Positions 59,487 to 64,000 of a stretch of 64,000 nt of DNA are shown in pieces. The notes beneath the pieces are model-generated. The model was not told the DNA's origin. It did no database searches and saw only the letters and a program-made list of their open reading frames with translations. How positions within the stretch are numbered: the first letter of the stretch is position 1; every line of letters starts with the position of its first letter. Source of the stretch: Actinoplanes derwentensis (GTDB lineage: Bacteria > Actinomycetota > Actinomycetes > Mycobacteriales > Micromonosporaceae); assembly GCF_900104725.1 (NCBI RefSeq), contig NZ_LT629758.1, forward strand, positions 868,001 through 932,000, in the 5' to 3' direction. Position numbers and translations under genes: made by a program.

Positions 59487-60424
59487 TGGCCACCATCGCG
59501 CTCGCCGCCCTCGACGGCATGCTGCACTTCGAGTTCGCGATGGCTTGCGAGGTCTTCGCCCACGACCCGTCCGGCCGGGCCGATCCCTGGTACGACCTGG
59601 TCGTCTGCGCTGCCGGGCCGGTCGGCGCCGGGCGGTTCCGGATCGACCCCGACGACGGTCTGGACCGGCTCGCCCGCGCTGACATCGTGATCGTCCCGGC
59701 GGTCGCCGACATCGACGCGCCGTTGCCCGCCGGGCTGCTCGACGCCGTCCGCGGCGCCCATCACGCGGGCGCGCGTCTGGTGTCGCTGTGCACCGGCGCG
59801 TTCGTGCTCGCCGCTGCCGGGGTCCTGGACGGGCTACGCGCCACCACCCACTGGGCGCACACCGCCGAACTCGCCGTCCGGTTCCCGCGGGTGCGGGTCG
59901 ATCCGGACGTCCTCTACGTCGACAACGGCACCGTGCTCGCCTCCGCCGGTAAGGCCGCCGCCATCGACCTCTGCCTGCACCTGATCCGCCGGGACCATGG
60001 CTCCACCGTCGCCAACGCGGTGGCCCGCCGCCTCGTCGTGCCGCCGCACCGGTCCGGCGGCCAGGCCCAGTTCGTCAACACCCCGGTCCCGGCCCGCGAC
60101 GATCACCGGTTCGGCGAGCTCTTCCCCTGGGTGATGCGGCGCCTGGACCAGCCGTTGACCGTCGAGGACCTGGCGAAACAGGCGAACATGAGTTCCCGCA
60201 ACCTGGCCCGCCACTTCCACGCCGTCACCGGCACCACGCCGCTGCAGTGGCTGACCGGGCAGCGCCTGCGCCGCGCCCAGGAACTGCTGGAGAACACCGA
60301 GGACAGCGTCGAACTGATCGCCCGGGCGTCCGGTCTGGGTACCGCCACCACGTTGCGCCGGCACTTTCACCGGGCCGTCGGCGTGCCGCCGGACACCTAT
60401 CGCCGCACGTTCCGCGGGGCCTGA
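59486..60424 (+). CDS. GlxA family (DJ-1/PfpI plus AraC HTH) regulator
   Basis: 312 residues. The N-terminal DJ-1/PfpI-like domain (about 5-170) has LVSLCTGAFVLAAAGVLDG with the nucleophile-elbow Cys. The C-terminal AraC-type domain (about 205-310) has LTVEDLAKQANMSSRNLARHFHAVTGTTPLQWL and a typical second HTH. Members respond to small metabolites. It is divergent from the dehydrogenase-like gene; the next gene (lycopene cyclase) follows after 12 bases on the same strand. Confidence 0.93.
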   Translation: MATIALAALDGMLHFEFAMACEVFAHDPSGRADPWYDLVVCAAGPVGAGRFRIDPDDGLDRLARADIVIVPAVADIDAPLPAGLLDAVRGAHHAGARLVSLCTGAFVLAAAGVLDGLRATTHWAHTAELAVRFPRVRVDPDVLYVDNGTVLASAGKAAAIDLCLHLIRRDHGSTVANAVARRLVVPPHRSGGQAQFVNTPVPARDDHRFGELFPWVMRRLDQPLTVEDLAKQANMSSRNLARHFHAVTGTTPLQWLTGQRLRRAQELLENTEDSVELIARASGLGTATTLRRHFHRAVGVPPDTYRRTFRGA

Positions 60425-60436
60425 CATGCTGGGCCG

Positions 60437-61579
60437 ATGACCGTTCCCGTCGACGCCGACATCGCCCTCGTCGGAGGTGGCGGTGCGGCCAGCCTGGTGC
60501 TGGCGGCGCTGGGGCCAGGACCGCGGGTGGCGGTCGTCGACCCGGTTCACAAACGTGGTCAGGATCGGACATGGGCGTTCTGGGGCACTCCCGGTACCTT
60601 CCTCGACCCGCTGCTCAGCGCCAGCTGGGACGCCGTCGACGTGGTCACCGCGGCTGACCGCCGGACCTTGGATCTTCAGCCGCTGCGCTACGCCATGCTC
60701 CGTTCCGCACCCCTTTACGAGCTGGCGGACCAGAACCTTTCGGCGGTACGGGTGACAGCGCCCGCCGGAACGCTGGCCGACGACGGCTCCGGTGTCCTGG
60801 TCAGTGCCCTCGACGGCACCCCGCTCGTGCGCGCGTCCTGGGTGCTCGACTCGCGGCCCCGCAAACCGGATCGTCCCGGCCGCACCAACTGGCTGCAGCA
60901 CTTCCGTGGCTGGTGGCTGGAATCGGACAAGCCGGTGTTCGAACCGGGGCGGGCGGTGCTGATGGACTTCCGCACTCCGCAGCCCGCGCGCGGCGTCTCG
61001 TTCGGTTACGTCCTGCCGGTCAGTGACCGTTTCGCCCTGGTCGAGTACACCGAGTTCTCCCCGTCGGTGCTGACCGGCGACGAGTACGACACCGCCCTGC
61101 GCGGTTACGCCGGCACCCTCGGCCTCGACCTCACCGCACTGCGCGTGCGGGAGGTGGAGAACGGGGTCATCCCGATGACCGACGGAGTCTTCGACGCGCG
61201 CCCGTCACCCCGGGTGGTGCGGATCGGCACCGCCGGTGGCGCGACCCGGCCCTCGACCGGTTTCACGTTCACCGCGATGGTCCGGCAGGCCGAGCAGATC
61301 GCCCGCGAGGTCGCCGCCGGCCGCCCGCCGCTGCCCGAGGCCCCTTATCCGGCCCGGCACCGGTGGATGGACGCGGTGCAGCTACGGGCCCTGGACCGGG
61401 GACTGGTCGACGGGGTGGCGTTCTTCGAGCGGCTCTTCGACCGCAATCCGGCCTCGCGGGTGCTGCGGTTCCTGGACGGGACCACCTCGTGGGCCGAGGA
61501 CCTGGCGCTGATGTCGTCGAGCCCGTTGCTGCCGATGACCCGCGCGGCCGCCGGGGACGCGTACGCCCGCCTCTTGTGA
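60437..61579 (+). CDS. Lycopene cyclase family flavoprotein
   Basis: 380 residues. It has the FAD Rossmann start IALVGGGGAASLVLAALG, RTWAFWGTPG near the substrate site, YVLPVSDRFALVEYTEFSP, GVIPMTDG and GTAGGATRPSTGFTF, which together mark CrtY/CrtL-type lycopene beta-cyclases. They close the ends of lycopene in carotenoid synthesis. No other crt gene is in the window. It follows the GlxA regulator gene by 12 bases and may be controlled with it. Confidence 0.87.
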   Translation: MTVPVDADIALVGGGGAASLVLAALGPGPRVAVVDPVHKRGQDRTWAFWGTPGTFLDPLLSASWDAVDVVTAADRRTLDLQPLRYAMLRSAPLYELADQNLSAVRVTAPAGTLADDGSGVLVSALDGTPLVRASWVLDSRPRKPDRPGRTNWLQHFRGWWLESDKPVFEPGRAVLMDFRTPQPARGVSFGYVLPVSDRFALVEYTEFSPSVLTGDEYDTALRGYAGTLGLDLTALRVREVENGVIPMTDGVFDARPSPRVVRIGTAGGATRPSTGFTFTAMVRQAEQIAREVAAGRPPLPEAPYPARHRWMDAVQLRALDRGLVDGVAFFERLFDRNPASRVLRFLDGTTSWAEDLALMSSSPLLPMTRAAAGDAYARLL

Positions 61580-61588
61580 TGTGGGATT

Positions 61589-61605
61589 TTGCACTGTCCG
61601 TGCAA
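61589..61605. promoter_or_regulatory. Inverted repeat upstream of the DUF2855 gene
   Basis: TTGCAC-N5-GTGCAA is a perfect 6-bp inverted repeat in the 63-base gap between the lycopene cyclase and DUF2855 genes, in the AT-richer promoter stretch. It resembles TetR- or LuxR-type sites. The regulator is not adjacent. Confidence 0.55.
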
Positions 61606-61642
61606 TTGTCGGCTCCGAGCTGGGTGTTTAGCGTCACTGGGC

Positions 61643-62701
61643 ATGACAGCAACGTGGACGTTCGCCGTCGGCCGTGACGACCTCGCCCGGACCAGCGTGA
61701 CCGGGGGTTCCACCCCGGCGCTGACCGACGGTGAGGTGCTGCTGCGGGTCGACCGGGTCGGGATCACCGCCAACAACGTCACCTACGCGGTCCTCGGCGA
61801 GTCGATGCGTTACTGGGAGTTCTTCCCGAGCGGCCTCGGTGCCGGGTGGGGGCTGCCACCGCTCTGGGGGTTCGCCGAGGTCGCCGAGTCCACGATTGCG
61901 GAGATCAAGACCGGACAGCGGTTGTACGGGTATCTGCCGCCCGCCGGGCACCTGGTGGTCCGCCCCGACCGCATCGACGACAGCGGCTTCCGGGACGTGT
62001 CCGCACACCGGGCCGACCTGCCGTCGCCGTACAACGCCTACCGCGCCACCATCGGTGACGCCGCGTACCGGGCCGATCAGGAAGACCTGCTGGTGCTGTT
62101 CCGGCCGCTGTTCTTCACCTCGTTCATGCTCGCCGACCAGGTCGCCGACAACAGTTTCTACGGAGCCGAAGCCATCGTCGTGTCGTCGGCGTCCAGCAAG
62201 ACCGCGTATGCGGCGGCCTTCGAACTGCACGGGCGGGGACCCCGGCTGATCGGGCTCACCTCACCCGGAAACGTGGCGTTCACCGAGGCTCTCGGCTGCT
62301 ACGACCAGGTCCTGGCGTACGACCAGGTATCTGATCTGGCGGCGGTCCCGACCGTCTATCTGGACCTCTCCGGAGCGCCCGAAACCCGTACCGGCCTGCG
62401 GTTTCATCTCGGCTCACAGCTCATCCGGGACATCGCCGTCGGCCTCACCAACCGCATCCCGAACGCCGACGCCGCCGGCGAGGTCTTCTTCGCCCCGGTC
62501 CAGATGCGCAAACGGCGCCAGGACTGGGGGCGCGACGGCCTGGACGAGCGTTTCGCCGAGGCCTGGCACCGGTTCGCGGCCGTCGCGCAGGGCTGGGTCG
62601 ACGTGCGGCTCGGCCAGGGGCCGGACGGGCTGCGCGAGGCCTGGCTGGACGTACTGGCGGGCCGGACCCCGCCGCGAACCGGGAGAATCGTGCAGCTCTA
62701 G
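61643..62701 (+). CDS. DUF2855 family protein
   Basis: 352 residues. Matches DUF2855 proteins: LLRVDRVGITANNVTYAVLGESMRYWEFFP, PLWGFAEVAES, GQRLYGYLPPAGHLVVRP, and DQEDLLVLFRPLFFTSFMLADQVADN. The fold resembles medium-chain dehydrogenase/quinone-oxidoreductase proteins, but the function is unproven. The ATG at 61643 is used. It is followed after 9 bases by the exported protein gene. Confidence 0.88.
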   Translation: MTATWTFAVGRDDLARTSVTGGSTPALTDGEVLLRVDRVGITANNVTYAVLGESMRYWEFFPSGLGAGWGLPPLWGFAEVAESTIAEIKTGQRLYGYLPPAGHLVVRPDRIDDSGFRDVSAHRADLPSPYNAYRATIGDAAYRADQEDLLVLFRPLFFTSFMLADQVADNSFYGAEAIVVSSASSKTAYAAAFELHGRGPRLIGLTSPGNVAFTEALGCYDQVLAYDQVSDLAAVPTVYLDLSGAPETRTGLRFHLGSQLIRDIAVGLTNRIPNADAAGEVFFAPVQMRKRRQDWGRDGLDERFAEAWHRFAAVAQGWVDVRLGQGPDGLREAWLDVLAGRTPPRTGRIVQL

Positions 62702-62710
62702 GGTGTCCCG

Positions 62711-63652
62711 ATGATCAACAGGGGCACACGGCGGCTGGTCGCGATGGGTGTGGTCGTCGCGGCCTGCGCGGTCGCCCTGCCGGGGAGTGCGCCCGCGATT
62801 CCCGCGCCGCCGGGGTTCAGCTACTACACGTTGTGCTTCGACGAGCCGAACGTCTCGTGTTCCGTCAGTGGCGTGACGCCCGAAGCGGTCCCGGTCTCCA
62901 CCCGGCGCCCACAGCCCACCCGGTTGTCCACGAACGGGGTGGCCGGCTGTTTCCAGGGCGAGTCCCGGCCGGTCGTCGACACCGTCGTCCCGGTGCTCTC
63001 GGTGGTCTTCACCGACCCCTCCGCCGACGAGATCCGGGTGACCTTCGAGGAAGAGCGCCTCGACGGGACCGGGGAGACCGAAGAGATCAGCACCAGCGGG
63101 CTGCCGGGCGAGAAAGTGGAACTGGAGCCCGGGGAGAACGGGCTGGAACCCGGGGCCTCCTACCGCTGGCGGGTCCGGGGGACCGACTTCACTGCCGTCG
63201 ATCCCGGGTGGTCGCCGTGGTGCGAGTACACCGTCGCCGCCGGGCTGGTGGACCTGCGCGAGGCCACCGATCCGGCTGTCGTCACCGAACTGGGTGTGAC
63301 ACCGGGCCGCCGCTATCCGGTCACGTTGACGGCGAGAGAGTGGAAGCTGGTCGCGGAAGCGGTCGAGGAGTTCGAGGACGACGGGACCGTTGAGGAATTC
63401 GAGACCGCGCCTCGTACCCGGCTGGACCTTCTGCTCGCCGCCGCCGGTAGCGGCCCGACCCGGACCCTGACCGGTGACCAGTGGGCGGCCGTGGCCGCTC
63501 AGACGGCGGCCACGGCCAGTGCGCAGGACATGTACTTCGAGGAGGACCCGGAGGTCGCCGGCCGGGACGGCACCGGTTTCTGGACGGCCCTCGACCGGAT
63601 CTCGGTGCAGCTCGGCGGCCCGGCCCGGCCCTCGCTGGGCTACTACCGCTGA
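62711..63652 (+). CDS. Exported hypothetical protein with an Ig-like middle part
   Basis: 313 residues. A signal peptide (about 8-29, cleavage near APAIP) precedes a Cys-containing segment, then a beta-sandwich-like region (about 90-178; YRWRVRGTDFTAVDPGWSPW looks like an FN3-type strand) and an acidic helical C-terminus (EAVEEFEDDGTVEEFE). The family is unknown. It is convergent with the transporter permease gene by 3 bases. Confidence 0.7.
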   Translation: MINRGTRRLVAMGVVVAACAVALPGSAPAIPAPPGFSYYTLCFDEPNVSCSVSGVTPEAVPVSTRRPQPTRLSTNGVAGCFQGESRPVVDTVVPVLSVVFTDPSADEIRVTFEEERLDGTGETEEISTSGLPGEKVELEPGENGLEPGASYRWRVRGTDFTAVDPGWSPWCEYTVAAGLVDLREATDPAVVTELGVTPGRRYPVTLTAREWKLVAEAVEEFEDDGTVEEFETAPRTRLDLLLAAAGSGPTRTLTGDQWAAVAAQTAATASAQDMYFEEDPEVAGRDGTGFWTALDRISVQLGGPARPSLGYYR

Positions 63653-63655
63653 GGC

Positions 63656-64000
63656 TCAGCCCTTGACCGCCCCGGTCAGGCCGCCGACGATGCGGCGTTC
63701 GAACAGGCTGAAGAACAGCAGTGCCGGAAGCATCGACAGGGACGTGAACGCGAGCACCTTCGCGGTGTCCACCGAGTACTGCGACGCGAACGCCTGCACC
63801 CCCAGCGGCAGGGTGAAGCTGTCCTGGTCGTTGAGGATGAACAGCGGCAACAGGTAACTGTTCCAGCTGTTGACGAACGCGAGGATCCCGGTGGTGATCA
63901 GGCCCGGCACCGACAGCGGGAGCACGATCCGCCAGAAGAAGCCGAGGCGGCTGCACCGGTCCAGGGCGGCGGCCTCCTCGATCTCCTTCGGGATGGCCCG
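63656..64000 (-). CDS. Carbohydrate ABC transporter permease, 3' part (MalG-like), cut by window edge
   Basis: The last 114 codons of a gene entering from the right edge. The EAA loop, IPKEIEEAAALDRCSRLGFFWRIVLPLS, is the site that contacts the ATPase. It is followed by membrane segments (LITTGILAFVNSWNSYLLPLFIL; LAFTSLSMLPALLFFSLFE) and the typical end RRIVGGLTGAVKG. It belongs to the CUT1 MalG-type sugar uptake permeases. The start and partner genes lie outside the window. Confidence 0.92.
   Translation of the reverse strand, partial: RAIPKEIEEAAALDRCSRLGFFWRIVLPLSVPGLITTGILAFVNSWNSYLLPLFILNDQDSFTLPLGVQAFASQYSVDTAKVLAFTSLSMLPALLFFSLFERRIVGGLTGAVKG

Noticed and set aside
1..64000. CRISPR array, rRNA or tRNA genes
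   Set aside because: No regularly spaced repeats of CRISPR type and no tRNA- or rRNA-like stretches were seen by eye; a dedicated scan (for example tRNAscan-SE) was not possible.

Overview
The window is high-GC DNA with dense, closely packed genes, frequent GTG and TTG starts and very few TTA codons. It looks like a chromosomal segment of a mycelial actinobacterium. A mycothiol-dependent nitroreductase homologue, many secreted carbohydrate-active enzymes, one-component regulators and a eukaryote-like Ser/Thr kinase fit Micromonosporaceae (Actinoplanes-like). That placement is inference from gene content, because no rRNA or other marker gene is present.

Layout. 1-5.9 kb: membrane protein, secreted pectinesterase, nitronate monooxygenase with a divergent AraC-type regulator, a SUKH-like immunity-type gene and an L-rhamnose mutarotase. 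5.9-7.2 kb: an ISAs1-type insertion sequence. 7.2-12.1 kb: secreted alpha-amylase with a starch-binding domain, an XRE/MmyB-type regulator divergent from a PEBP-family gene, and a secreted propeller protein. 12.3-16.9 kb: membrane protein coupled to a GH26-type hydrolase, HAD phosphatase, aldo/keto reductase divergent from its probable HxlR regulator, nucleotidyltransferase and GNAT enzyme. 16.9-19.5 kb: a cluster of SUKH- and Imm1-like genes. 19.6-29.4 kb: beta-lactamase-fold hydrolase, LRR-like protein, two-component system, EF-hand-bearing hydrolase, glycosidase-like protein, PQQ-type propeller, chemoreceptor, nitroreductase. 29.4-36.8 kb: MocR regulator with a clear operator, MFS transporter coupled to a ManD-like dehydratase, RHH-like protein, a strong intergenic hairpin, DUF4360 protein, and a crotonase with a divergent ArsR regulator whose palindromic operator covers the crotonase start.

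36.9-48.9 kb is the centrepiece. A secreted 3,861-residue RHS/YD-repeat polymorphic toxin carries two LamG domains that each contain an inserted ricin-like trefoil, a third plain LamG domain, an RHS core, a basic linker, a HINT autoprotease-type domain and a C-terminal GIY-YIG-like nuclease tip. A DUF4259-type candidate immunity gene lies directly downstream. The tip drops to about 47% GC against about 65% in the HINT region, as expected for an exchangeable toxin cassette. SUKH/Imm1-like genes at 5.0, 17.0, 17.5 and 18.9 kb could be further immunity genes.

49-64 kb: PlsC-type acyltransferase, two secreted proteins, a GGDEF protein with a degenerate EAL domain, and a probable four-gene operon (ribA, nitroreductase, RibD-type deaminase, marR) that could feed a flavin- or pteridine-like specialised metabolite. 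Next come a VHL-beta-domain membrane protein upstream of a Ser/Thr kinase, a saccharopine-dehydrogenase-like protein divergent from a GlxA-type regulator, lycopene cyclase, a DUF2855 protein behind a strong inverted repeat, a secreted protein, and the 3' part of a sugar ABC-transporter permease cut by the window edge. Several regulator/target pairs show good inverted repeats, which are listed as candidate operators.
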